Shown piece after piece: positions 14,240-21,738 of a DNA stretch of 34,755 nucleotides. The notes under the pieces are model-generated. The model was not told the origin of the DNA and did no database searches. It saw only the letters and a list, made by a program, of their open reading frames with translations. Origin of the DNA: Streptomyces sp. ISL-87. GTDB taxonomy: Bacteria; Actinomycetota; Actinomycetes; Streptomycetales; Streptomycetaceae. Every line of letters begins with the position of its first letter. The stretch's first letter is position 1. The position numbers and the translations under genes are program-made. The DNA lies in NCBI RefSeq assembly GCF_018614095.1, contig NZ_JAGGOY010000012.1, forward strand, positions 82,180 through 116,934, given 5' to 3'.

Positions 14240-16434
14240 GCGAGCCCGTCCGAGCCGGGCGCCTGCGGGCCGGGGGTCTCCCGGCCGAGGGCGTCCAGGA
14301 CGTGGGCGGCGACCTGCTCCGCGGCCGCGGGGGCCGTCTTGAACCCCGAGCCGGACCAGCCGGCGGCGAGCACGATCCGGCTGTCGGGCGACTGCCGGCC
14401 CAGGAACGGGCGGCCGTCGCGGGTGTACAGGTCGACGCCGTGGCGGCCGGACAGGAATTCCGCCTCGGCGAGCCAGGGCCAGCGGTGGGCGGCGCCCTCG
14501 CGGATGTGCTCGGCCTGCTCGGGGGTGATCGCGTCTCCCCCGCCGGACGGCACGTCCCACTCGTCCACCGGGCGGCCGACGAGGTAGCCGCCGGCGGCCG
14601 GGCCGGTGAGCTGGGGGCGGCCCCAGACACCGGTGACGAGGTCGGCGACGGCCGGCAGGCCCTGGCTGCCGGCGTGCCGGAAGAAGGCGTAGCGGATCCG
14701 CTTGGTACGCGGGGCCGCGACGGCCTCGGCCGCGGCGCTGGTGCCGGTGCCGGTGCCGGTGCCGGGCAGCGGTTCCAGGCTCCGCCAGGCGCGCTCGTTC
14801 TCGCCCGACAGGTCGGCCGGGACTCCCGCCGAGAGGCGGTGGCCCCTGATTCCGGGCGTGCCGGGACCGGCGGCCAGCACCACGGCCCGCGCCGTGATCT
14901 CGCCCTGTTCCAGGACGATCCGTACGAGGTCGGTGCCCTCCCGCTCGATCCGGCGGACCCGGCCGGGCAGGACGACGGCCCCGTGCGCGCAGGCCCGGTC
15001 CCGGTAGCCGCGCGCCGCGGTCGCCGGCTCGGCGTAGCCACCGGCCGGCTCCCACACCGCGCCGGCCACGTCGTGGGAGGCCATGCCCGGGAAGCGGGTG
15101 CGCAGTTCGCCCGGAGTGAGGAGGACGGCTTCGACGCCCTCGCCGGTCAGCTCGGCGATGCCCTTCTCGGCCTCGGGCAGGTCGGCGTCGCCGAGGAGTA
15201 CGAGCGAGCCCGTGCGCCGGTGGCCGTTGGGGATCGGGCCGCCGTCGGTCAGGCCCCAGGACAGGTCGTGGCTGCGCAGGGCGAGGCCGCGCAGGACCGG
15301 ATCGGCGTCGAAGGCCCGGACGAGGCCGCCGGAGTGGGTGGTCGCGGCCGGGTCGGCGGCGGAGGGCGCGGTCATGCCGACGCGCAGGCCCTGCCGGGCC
15401 AGGACGTCGGCCGTGGCGGCGCCGACGACGCCCGCGCCGATGACGAGAACGTCGTACGCCTTCCCGCGGTGCTCCTCGGCGGATACGGCAGGTACGGCAG
15501 GTACGGCAGGTACGGCAAGTGCCGCCTCAGTGTCCGGTACGCCGGGGGCGGCGACCGGGGTCACCTCCCAGCCCGCGCCGGACGGGCCGAGGACGGGCTC
15601 GCCCTCCGCCGTGAAACTGCGGCCTGGGTGGGCGCGCAGGGCCGCCAGTACGTCCGGACCCGCGTGGGACGGCGCCGAGGCCAGGGCCCCGGCGGCCGCG
15701 GCGAAGGCCGAGTCGACCTGGGCGGCCGCGCCTCCGTGCAAGCGGGCCACGAAGGCCTCGCCCGCCACGTCCCCGAGGAGTTCGGCGAACTCGTCGACGG
15801 CGCAGTCGTCCGTGAAGTACAGCGCCCCCTCGAATCCGGCCTTCCGCCGGGCGCGGGCTTCGCGGGCCGCGCCCGCGTGGGTGCCGCAGACGACCAGCGC
15901 GGTCGCCGTGATGGCGGACCCGGGCTCGGCCGCGGTGACGCGGAGGGTGTCCTCGGGCAGGACCAGGAGCAGCTGCGCGAGCACCGCTCCGTACGTACTG
16001 CCGTCGTCGGCGACCGCCAGGTGGGTGTGGCCCGCCCAGCGGATCTCCTCGCGCAGCGCGGCGAGCTGGGCGAGGTCGTCCGGGCACCAGCGCAGGGCTT
16101 CGCCCGCCGTGCCCGCCAGCAGCTTGGGCGCGGTGGCGAGGGGCAGGAGCACCGGCAGGCCGGCGGCCCGGTAGACCGGGAGGGCCGCGCGGGCGCCGGC
16201 ACTGTTGAAGTGGCCGACGACCAGGGCGTAGCGGCCGTCGGCGACGACCGCCTCGGCGACGGAGCGGGCCGCCGTCGCTTCCCCGCGGTCGTCGTGGAGG
16301 TCCCAGTGGACCTCGGCGTGGGCCGCGGCGCCGCGTTCGAGGAGCTCGCCCCAGGCGGCGCGCGGCCCGGAGAAGGGGCCGACGACCGCGGCGCGCACAC
16401 CGGGCGTGCCGGTCACACCGGTCGGGTCAGCCAC
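14236..16434 (-). CDS. Fusion: periplasmic-binding-protein-like domain + DAO-type FAD oxidase
   Basis: The 732-residue protein has two parts. Residues 1 to about 300 resemble type 1 (Leu/Ile/Val) periplasmic binding proteins: RAAVVGPFSGPRAAWGELLE, ALVVGHFNSAGARAALPVY, THLAVADDGSTYGAVLAQLL and AGFEGALYFTDD. There is no signal peptide or lipobox. A (VPA)4 linker at about 304-317 leads to a D-amino-acid-oxidase fold with VLVIGAGVVGAATADVLAR, GAVWEPAGGYAEP and the C-terminal LAAGWSGSGFKTAPA. By analogy with Spb39, the oxidase should cleave the N-N linked adduct. The GTG at 16434 overlaps the MetRS-like stop, and an upstream extension would only be shadow sequence. A cytoplasmic binding domain fused to the oxidase is unusual. 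Confidence 0.85.
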   Translation of the reverse strand: MADPTGVTGTPGVRAAVVGPFSGPRAAWGELLERGAAAHAEVHWDLHDDRGEATAARSVAEAVVADGRYALVVGHFNSAGARAALPVYRAAGLPVLLPLATAPKLLAGTAGEALRWCPDDLAQLAALREEIRWAGHTHLAVADDGSTYGAVLAQLLLVLPEDTLRVTAAEPGSAITATALVVCGTHAGAAREARARRKAGFEGALYFTDDCAVDEFAELLGDVAGEAFVARLHGGAAAQVDSAFAAAAGALASAPSHAGPDVLAALRAHPGRSFTAEGEPVLGPSGAGWEVTPVAAPGVPDTEAALAVPAVPAVPAVSAEEHRGKAYDVLVIGAGVVGAATADVLARQGLRVGMTAPSAADPAATTHSGGLVRAFDADPVLRGLALRSHDLSWGLTDGGPIPNGHRRTGSLVLLGDADLPEAEKGIAELTGEGVEAVLLTPGELRTRFPGMASHDVAGAVWEPAGGYAEPATAARGYRDRACAHGAVVLPGRVRRIEREGTDLVRIVLEQGEITARAVVLAAGPGTPGIRGHRLSAGVPADLSGENERAWRSLEPLPGTGTGTGTSAAAEAVAAPRTKRIRYAFFRHAGSQGLPAVADLVTGVWGRPQLTGPAAGGYLVGRPVDEWDVPSGGGDAITPEQAEHIREGAAHRWPWLAEAEFLSGRHGVDLYTRDGRPFLGRQSPDSRIVLAAGWSGSGFKTAPAAAEQVAAHVLDALGRETPGPQAPGSDGLA
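15484..15522. repeat. 9-base tandem repeat encoding the (VPA)n linker
   Basis: About four copies of GGTACGGCA (plus strand) encode Val-Pro-Ala repeats between the two domains of the fusion protein. The length is a multiple of three, so copy-number change would alter linker length without breaking the frame. Confidence 0.8.
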
Positions 16435-18028
16435 TGAACACCGCCTCCGTGGGGACCCCCAGCGGGGTCCCGACGGCCGGCGTGCGCAGCGCGTCCGCGT
16501 CGACCGGGCGCCCGGCGGGCACGCCGAGCAGCGCCGCGAGCCGGTCCGCGCCGAACGGCAGCACGGGGGCGGCCCAGGCGGCGAGCGCCGAGGCGGCGGC
16601 GAGCTGGGCGGCCAGGGCCGCCCGGTGGGCGGCGGCGCCCTCGGGGCGGTCCCGCTCGTGGCTGTGCACATGCCCGAAGTCGTCGGCGAGGCCCACCACT
16701 TCGTCGAGCAGGGCGACGGCGCGGCGGGCGTCGAACCCGGCGGCCGAGTATGCCTCGCGCAGTTCGCCCGCCGTCCGGGTCAGCCGCTCGCGCAGCCGCT
16801 CCCAGGCCGGGCCCTGCGGCTGCTCGGCTGGGACGGCCCCGTCGCAGTCCTCGGCCACGGAGGTCAGCAGCCGGTGCAGCCAGCCGTCCCAGTGCTCGGC
16901 GAGCCGGGCGCGGCTGTGCGCCAGGGCGGCGGAGGTGAAGCTGGTCTGACGGCCGTTGGGCCGGTCGGAGAGCACGTGGTAGCGCAGTACGTCGGCGCTG
17001 GTGCGGGCGAGTTCCTCGTGGGCCCAGATGGCGTGGCGGCGGCTGGTGGAGAACTTCAGGCCCTCCAGCCGGTAGAACTCGTTCACGATGAAGGCACTGG
17101 GCAGCGGCGCCGCGTCCGGCTCCGCCGCGTCCGCCAGGTAGGCGGCCGGGAAGAGCAGCGCGTGGAAGTACCCGTTGTCGAAGCCGAAGAACTGGACCGG
17201 GCTGGGGGCGGGCCGGCCGGTGCCGCACTTCTCCCACTCCAGCAGGTAGCCGGGGGCCATCTCGAACCAGACGTAGACGCGCTGGTCGCGGAAGCCCTCC
17301 ACGGGCACCGGGACGCCCCATTCCGAGGGGTGGCTGACGGCGATCTCGGGCAGGCCCTCGGCGCGCATCCGCTCGCACAGGGCACGCAGGTGCGGCGGCA
17401 TGTCGACGCGCTGCCAGAAGGCGTCGAGCTGCTCCTCGAACGGGGCGAGGGGGAAGTAGAGCCGCTCGCAGTCGCGGAGTTCGGCGGGTGCGCCGCAGCC
17501 GGTGCACTCGGGGTTGGCCAGGTCCGCGCAGTCGTTGGGCCGGCCGCACGGCTCGCAGGCGTTGCCGTTGGAGCCGGAGCCGCAGTGCGGGCAGTCGCCC
17601 TTGAGGTAGGCCTCGTAGAGCCAGCGCTCGCAGCCGGTGCAGTACGGCAGCGGCCGGGTGCGGGCGACGATGTGCCCCTGGTCGTAGAGGCGCTGGACGA
17701 AGTCCTGGACGTACGCCGTGTAGCCGGCGTCGCGCCGGGGGCGGACGATCGCGTCGAACGCGGCGCCGGCCTGGCGCCAGACCGACTCGATGGACTCGCC
17801 GTAGCGGTCGGCGACTTCCTCGCCCTTGAGCCCGCCGTCCTTGAGGCCGCGCACGGGCACGTAGCTCTGGTGGTCGTCGAGCCCCGTGGTGTATCGGACG
17901 TCGGCTCCGTCGGCGGCGAGGAAGCGGCGCAGCACGTCACCGGCGAGGTAGGGGCCGGCCATGTGCCCGATGTGCAGGTCCCCGTTGGGGGTGGGGGGCG
18001 TGGCGGTGATCCACTCGGTGCGGCTCAT
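16427..18028 (-). CDS. Methionyl-tRNA-synthetase-like hydrazine synthetase subunit
   Basis: This 533-residue class I aminoacyl-tRNA synthetase homologue has TPNGDLHIGHM (HIGH at residues 19-22). Four CxxC zinc knuckles lie at about residues 127-183 (CTGC, CPHC, CEPC, CTGC). A degenerate KMSKS loop KFSTS is at 325-329, and a helical C-terminal region resembles the anticodon-binding domain. Sitting between a stand-alone cupin (ATGA overlap) and an amino-acid oxidase, beside an N-monooxygenase, it is very unlikely to be the housekeeping MetRS. In s56-p1 biosynthesis the Spb40 MetRS-like domain activates an amino acid, and N6-hydroxylysine is joined to it through an N-N bond. I infer the same role here. 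The activated amino acid is unknown. Confidence 0.87.
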   Translation of the reverse strand: MSRTEWITATPPTPNGDLHIGHMAGPYLAGDVLRRFLAADGADVRYTTGLDDHQSYVPVRGLKDGGLKGEEVADRYGESIESVWRQAGAAFDAIVRPRRDAGYTAYVQDFVQRLYDQGHIVARTRPLPYCTGCERWLYEAYLKGDCPHCGSGSNGNACEPCGRPNDCADLANPECTGCGAPAELRDCERLYFPLAPFEEQLDAFWQRVDMPPHLRALCERMRAEGLPEIAVSHPSEWGVPVPVEGFRDQRVYVWFEMAPGYLLEWEKCGTGRPAPSPVQFFGFDNGYFHALLFPAAYLADAAEPDAAPLPSAFIVNEFYRLEGLKFSTSRRHAIWAHEELARTSADVLRYHVLSDRPNGRQTSFTSAALAHSRARLAEHWDGWLHRLLTSVAEDCDGAVPAEQPQGPAWERLRERLTRTAGELREAYSAAGFDARRAVALLDEVVGLADDFGHVHSHERDRPEGAAAHRAALAAQLAAASALAAWAAPVLPFGADRLAALLGVPAGRPVDADALRTPAVGTPLGVPTEAVFSG

Positions 18029-18384
18029 GCGGAGACCGCCTTGCGCTCGTGGAGCGGCCAGTAGACCGAGACCCAGGTGAACACGCTGTCGGTCGGGTTG
18101 TGCACGATGTGCTCCTGGTTGCGCGGCAGGACGACGAGGTCGCCGGCGGTGCAGGGCTCGTCCTCCTCGCCCTTCAGCGAGACGGTGCCGGACCCGGAGA
18201 GGATGATCATGACCTCGTCCTGGTCGTGGCAGTCGGGGTCCGAGCTGGCCCCGGCGGGCAGGAAGCAGGCCATGGCGCCCAGGGGCGGCTCCTCGGCCGA
18301 GCCCTGCCACGGGATGAGGCGCTGGCATGCCATGCCGAACTCCTCGGCGGCGGAGCCCTGGTCGATTCGTATCTTGGTGACCAC
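18025..18384 (-). CDS. Cupin, hydrazine synthetase partner
   Basis: This is a 119-residue single-domain cupin. Cupin motif 1 is CHDQDEVMIILSGSG and motif 2 is GDLVVLPRNQEHIVHN, giving candidate metal ligands His, Asp/Glu and His. The start is GTG at 18384 with AAGGAA upstream. The stop overlaps the MetRS-like start. In Spb40 a cupin domain is fused to the MetRS-like domain and rearranges the O-acyl hydroxylamine ester into the N-N product. Here the same two functions appear as adjacent translationally coupled genes. A stand-alone cupin could also have another small-molecule role, but the context strongly favours this one. Confidence 0.85.
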   Translation of the reverse strand: MVTKIRIDQGSAAEEFGMACQRLIPWQGSAEEPPLGAMACFLPAGASSDPDCHDQDEVMIILSGSGTVSLKGEEDEPCTAGDLVVLPRNQEHIVHNPTDSVFTWVSVYWPLHERKAVSA

Positions 18385-18461
18385 AGGTCAATTCCTTTCG
18401 GAAACGGAAACGGGAAGGGGAAACGCGGACGCGGAGGGAAGGGGCGGGGCAGTCGGCGTGA

Positions 18462-19334
18462 TCACCGGTCGCGCAGCTCCAACGTGCAGCACTTGGCGCC
18501 GCCCCCGGCCTTGAGCAGCTCGGGGAGGTCGACGCCGATCGGCTCGAACCCGCGGCTCTTCAGCTCGCCGATGAGGTGGGTCGCGGCGCTGGACAGCAGC
18601 ACGTGCCGGCCGTCGGAGAAGGCGTTGAGCCCGAAGACCTCGGCGTCCTGCGCCGTCGCGATGACGGCGTCCGGGTAGAGCTCCCGCAGCACGGCCTGGC
18701 TGCCGGCGGAGAACGCCTCGGGGTAGTACATGACCTCGTCGTCCGAGAGCACCGCGAGTGCGGTGTCCAGGTGGTAGAAGCGCGGGTCCACCAGCGTCAG
18801 ACCGGTGACCGGGACCCCGAAGAACTCCTGGGCCTCGGCGTGCGAGCGGACATCGGTGCGGAATCCGGTGCCGGCGAGCAGGCGGCGGCCCACGAGCAGG
18901 TAGTCGCCCTCGCCCTCGTTGATGTACTCCGGCCACAGGATGTCCGTGTAGCCCTGCTCGCGGAACCAGGAGAGGTAGCCGGGGCCCTCCGCGGTGCGCT
19001 CCATGTGCCGGAAGCGCGCGCCGAGGACCTTTCCGTCGACGACGGTGGCGCCGTTGGCCGCGAACACCATGTCGGGGAGTCCGGGCATCGGGTCGATCAG
19101 CTCGACGGTGTGGCCGAGCTCGCGGTAGAGGTCGTGGAGGCGGTCCCACTGGAGCTGCGCGCTGTCGCGGTCCGACGGCTTCTCGGGCTCCATCCACGGG
19201 TTGATGGAGTAGGTGACGTCGAAGTGGCTGGGCGGGCACATGAGGAGGCGCCTGCTCTTCGCCACCCGCTGCGGCACGGGGGCCGCGGCGGGCTGGGGAC
19301 GGCCGGCCGGGTTGATGGGCTCCGAGTAGGGCAT
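18462..19334 (-). CDS. Arginine dihydrolase/dimethylargininase-family hydrolase
   Basis: This 290-residue guanidino-modifying (amidinotransferase-fold) enzyme has NPWMEPEKPSDR, DMVFAANGATVVDG, the EGEGDYL acidic motif, the catalytic His in DPRFYHLDTALAVL and the catalytic Cys in GGGAKCCTLEL near the C-terminus (Cys282 or Cys283). It resembles the DdaH-like enzyme often encoded next to rocD in actinobacteria, expected to yield ornithine or citrulline from arginine derivatives. The ATG at 19334 has AGAAGGAGA upstream; an in-frame extension through the tandem repeats is rejected. Its place in the operon suggests dedicated ornithine supply for the product. Exact substrate is inferred. Confidence 0.82.
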   Translation of the reverse strand: MPYSEPINPAGRPQPAAAPVPQRVAKSRRLLMCPPSHFDVTYSINPWMEPEKPSDRDSAQLQWDRLHDLYRELGHTVELIDPMPGLPDMVFAANGATVVDGKVLGARFRHMERTAEGPGYLSWFREQGYTDILWPEYINEGEGDYLLVGRRLLAGTGFRTDVRSHAEAQEFFGVPVTGLTLVDPRFYHLDTALAVLSDDEVMYYPEAFSAGSQAVLRELYPDAVIATAQDAEVFGLNAFSDGRHVLLSSAATHLIGELKSRGFEPIGVDLPELLKAGGGAKCCTLELRDR

Positions 19335-19398
19335 GGAAGTCTCCTTCTGAGGTGATGAGGAATGAGGCCGTCGAAGGCGCGGGGTGTGCGCCTGCGCC

Positions 19399-19608
19399 GG
19401 CGGGTTCGGCACAGGCCTGGTCGGTTCAGGCCTGGTCGGTTCAGGCCTGGTCGGTTCAGGCCTGGTCGGTTCAGGCCTGGTCGGTTCAGGCCTGGTCGGT
19501 TCAGGCCTGGTCGGTTCAGGCCTGGTCGGTTCAGGCCTGGTCGGTTCAGGCCTGGTCGGCACAAGGCGGTTCGGCACAGGCCGGTGCGGCACAGGCCGGT
19601 TCGGGCGT
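19399..19608. repeat. 15-base minisatellite (about 14 units) inside the operon
   Basis: Nine perfect tandem copies of GGCCTGGTCGGTTCA run from 19414 to 19548. Degenerate copies lie on both sides. Each perfect junction contains the palindrome CAGGCCTG. The array fills most of the 290-base gap between the ATP-grasp-like gene and the hydrolase gene. Because 15 is a multiple of three, every frame stays open and could encode pentapeptide repeats, for example (TRPEP)n in frame with the hydrolase. There is no ribosome binding site or conserved partner supporting that. No other feature is visible in the gap. Confidence 0.9.
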
Positions 19609-19624
19609 GCGTGGGGGCTGCCGC

Positions 19625-20494
19625 TCAGTCCGCCACGTCGAAGACGCCGGCGCGATTGCGCTCCTGGAGGTACTGGAGATCGGCCAGGAGGGTCGCCTCG
19701 TCCGGGTGCCGCAGGAGGACCGCGGCGCCGCCGCCCTCGCCCACCGTCCGCTGGACGCGTTCGCCGGGGGCGGGCATGAAGAGGTCACCGCTGTACGAGG
19801 TGAGGCGCCGTACCTCGTCCAGGCCGCGGAATCCCGTCAGGGTGCCGCCGCGCTGGACGATGAACGCGTAGTCGGCCACGAACCCGTCCGGGGTCTGCGC
19901 CGCGTCCCCGCTCTGGCCGGCGACCCCCAGGAGGCCGCAGAGCCTCGGCAGGGGTTCGCCCGCGATGCGGTAGGCGTACTTCACCACCTTGACCCGGTCG
20001 TCGCCGCTCAGCACCGCCTCGAAGCAGACGGGGCCGCCGCGCACACCCGATGCGGTGACCAGCGTCTGCAACGCCTGCTCCAGCAGCTTGACTTCGAGCG
20101 AGCCGGGAAGGGCGTTCACCACAGCGGTGAGCAGCATGCGCGGGCCCTCGTCCAGGCTGAAGCACCGCCAGGTGTCGGTCAGCCGCAGCTCCCCGTCGAC
20201 GACCACGCCGTTGGCGAAGTACGGCGTACCGGGAACGAAGTCGTGGACGATGACCCGGCCGCCGCCCTCCCAGAGCCCGGCGAGCTCCTCCGGCGCGACC
20301 GGCTGTCCCGGGCGGGAGAAGAGCGCGGACCCCGTGTTGGCGGTGAACTCCGGCCGCAGCACCTTGGTGGTGTCGCCCTGCTCCTCCAGATACCGGGAGA
20401 GGGCGAGCGGGTCGGAGAACACGGCCGTCTCGAAGGCCAGGTCCGGATCGGCGGCCCGTACGGTCTCGTGCTGGACGACTTTGCTGTCCGTCAC
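19625..20494 (-). CDS. Degenerate, N-terminally short ATP-grasp-like protein
   Basis: This 289-residue protein resembles the ATP-binding part of ATP-grasp ligases: TKVLRPEFTANTGSALF, VIVHDFVPGTPYFANGVVVD and GGPVCFEAVLSG align in order with its two neighbours. It lacks the roughly 120-residue N-terminal pre-ATP domain. Where the neighbours have LEVGAR or VEMGAR, it has VKYAYR, so one metal-binding Glu is a Lys. It is therefore probably not an ordinary ligase; it may be a structural partner, a substrate-binding pseudoenzyme or a diverged enzyme. The GTG start overlaps the stop of the upstream ATP-grasp gene (GTGA), indicating coupled expression. Confidence 0.7.
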   Translation of the reverse strand: MTDSKVVQHETVRAADPDLAFETAVFSDPLALSRYLEEQGDTTKVLRPEFTANTGSALFSRPGQPVAPEELAGLWEGGGRVIVHDFVPGTPYFANGVVVDGELRLTDTWRCFSLDEGPRMLLTAVVNALPGSLEVKLLEQALQTLVTASGVRGGPVCFEAVLSGDDRVKVVKYAYRIAGEPLPRLCGLLGVAGQSGDAAQTPDGFVADYAFIVQRGGTLTGFRGLDEVRRLTSYSGDLFMPAPGERVQRTVGEGGGAAVLLRHPDEATLLADLQYLQERNRAGVFDVAD

Positions 20495-21738
20495 GGGGAC
20501 ACCGCCGGTTCCGCGCTCACCCGGAAGGCGGCCGCGGTCAGGCGGATGGCCTCCTCAACGGCGCTGGTGGACGGGCCCCGGAACCGGAACCTGCCGCCCA
20601 CGTGCTCGTAGTAGGAATCCGCCTCCGGCAGCACCTCGCCCGGGGTCAGCAGCGCCTCTGCGTACGGGCCCGGCTGCCGGCCGACCATCGGGGTGACTTC
20701 GGTGATCCGGCAGGGCCGGCTCTCCGGCGCGGGGACGAGCAGCCAGCCGGCCGTCTCGCCGCCGCTGCCCGGGGACTGGGCCTGGGCTTCCGGTACCGGC
20801 GGCAGGCCCAGCTGGTTGCGGAACGCCGTCGCCATCAGGTCCCGGCCGTGCACCTCCCGCCACAGCAGCGGGATCTCCGCACCGCCCACCCGGGCCCCGA
20901 CCTCCAGGAAGGAGCAGGTCCGGGTGGCCGGGTCGAGGAAGACCTCAAGGTGGAACACGGTCGGCCGGTCCGTCAGCGCACGCAGCACGCGCACGGCGAA
21001 GGCGGCGACGGCCGCGCTGGTCTCCGGGTCGCTCTCCTCCACCGAGCCCAGCACCCCGCCGCCGCGGAACTCCAGGCAGTTGTTCAGGTAGCGGGAGGCC
21101 CGGACGACGGTCAGCTCCCGGCCGTCGAAGGATCCGTCGACGTGGAAGATCGGATGCGGGTTGAACGCCTGCACCATGCGCGGCTCACCGGCGAAGGACA
21201 CCCCTGCCAGGTCATCCGGTCCGTCGAGGCGGACGACACCGGCGCTGGAGCTGCCGATCAGCGGCTTCACGATCACCGGCCAGCCGCTGCCCGCGGCGAA
21301 GTCCAGGACCGCCCGGCCGTCGGGCGCCGGGGCGAAGGAGGGTACGTCGACCCCGCTCGCGGCCACCCGGGTCGCCATCAGGAACTTGTCCCGGAAGGGC
21401 AGCAGCTGCTCCTCCCGAGGCCCCGGAACCCCCCACTCCGCCCGGAGGGCGGCGCCGGTCAGGAGGTCGTCCTCCTTCAGCGCGACGATGCGGTCCGGTG
21501 CCCCGTGGCGCTGCGCCAGTGCGTCGACCGCCTTGCGCACCTCGGCCAGATCGTCGGTGGCTTCGACGACGGCCACCTCGGTGGCGCCCTCCGGTATCGA
21601 GGAGCGGCCCACCTCGGTGCTCACGTAGGTGACGCGGTGTGCCCGGTGGTCGAGGTAGCGGGCGTAGTCGGCGTAGTGCTCGCGCCAGCGGTTGACGACG
21701 ACGACGTGCGAGGACGCGGCGAGTTCGGCGCTGTTCAT
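20491..21738 (-). CDS. ATP-grasp ligase
   Basis: This 415-residue carboxylate-amine ligase has a pre-ATP domain (HVVVVNRWREHYADYARYLD, RIVALKEDDLLTGAAL). ATP-binding motifs are WPVIVKPLIGSSSAGVVRL and MVQAFNPHPIFHVDG. The metal-binding pair is FHLEVF and SFLEVGARVGG. Such enzymes form an acyl phosphate and then an amide bond with an amine acceptor. In a cluster without an NRPS it probably joins building blocks, perhaps acylating a hydrazine or amino group. It is coupled by ATGA to the upstream ATP-grasp gene and by GTGA to the degenerate one. Substrates unknown. Confidence 0.85.
   Translation of the reverse strand: MNSAELAASSHVVVVNRWREHYADYARYLDHRAHRVTYVSTEVGRSSIPEGATEVAVVEATDDLAEVRKAVDALAQRHGAPDRIVALKEDDLLTGAALRAEWGVPGPREEQLLPFRDKFLMATRVAASGVDVPSFAPAPDGRAVLDFAAGSGWPVIVKPLIGSSSAGVVRLDGPDDLAGVSFAGEPRMVQAFNPHPIFHVDGSFDGRELTVVRASRYLNNCLEFRGGGVLGSVEESDPETSAAVAAFAVRVLRALTDRPTVFHLEVFLDPATRTCSFLEVGARVGGAEIPLLWREVHGRDLMATAFRNQLGLPPVPEAQAQSPGSGGETAGWLLVPAPESRPCRITEVTPMVGRQPGPYAEALLTPGEVLPEADSYYEHVGGRFRFRGPSTSAVEEAIRLTAAAFRVSAEPAVSP

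Noticed and set aside
14302..16437. Plus-strand 711-codon frame
   Set aside because: Antisense to the fusion oxidase; composition and lack of motifs mark it as a shadow.
16427..18028. Housekeeping or antibiotic-resistant methionyl-tRNA synthetase
   Set aside because: It is translationally coupled to a cupin and an oxidase in a biosynthetic operon and has a degenerate KMSKS loop, so the hydrazine synthetase role fits better.
19335..19592. N-terminal (TRPEP)n extension of the arginine-dihydrolase-like protein
   Set aside because: A strong ribosome binding site precedes the ATG at 19334, the family N-terminus starts there, and all frames across the repeat are open simply because 15 is divisible by three.
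19399..19608. CRISPR array
   Set aside because: The repeats are contiguous 15-mers with no unique spacers and no cas genes nearby; this is a minisatellite.
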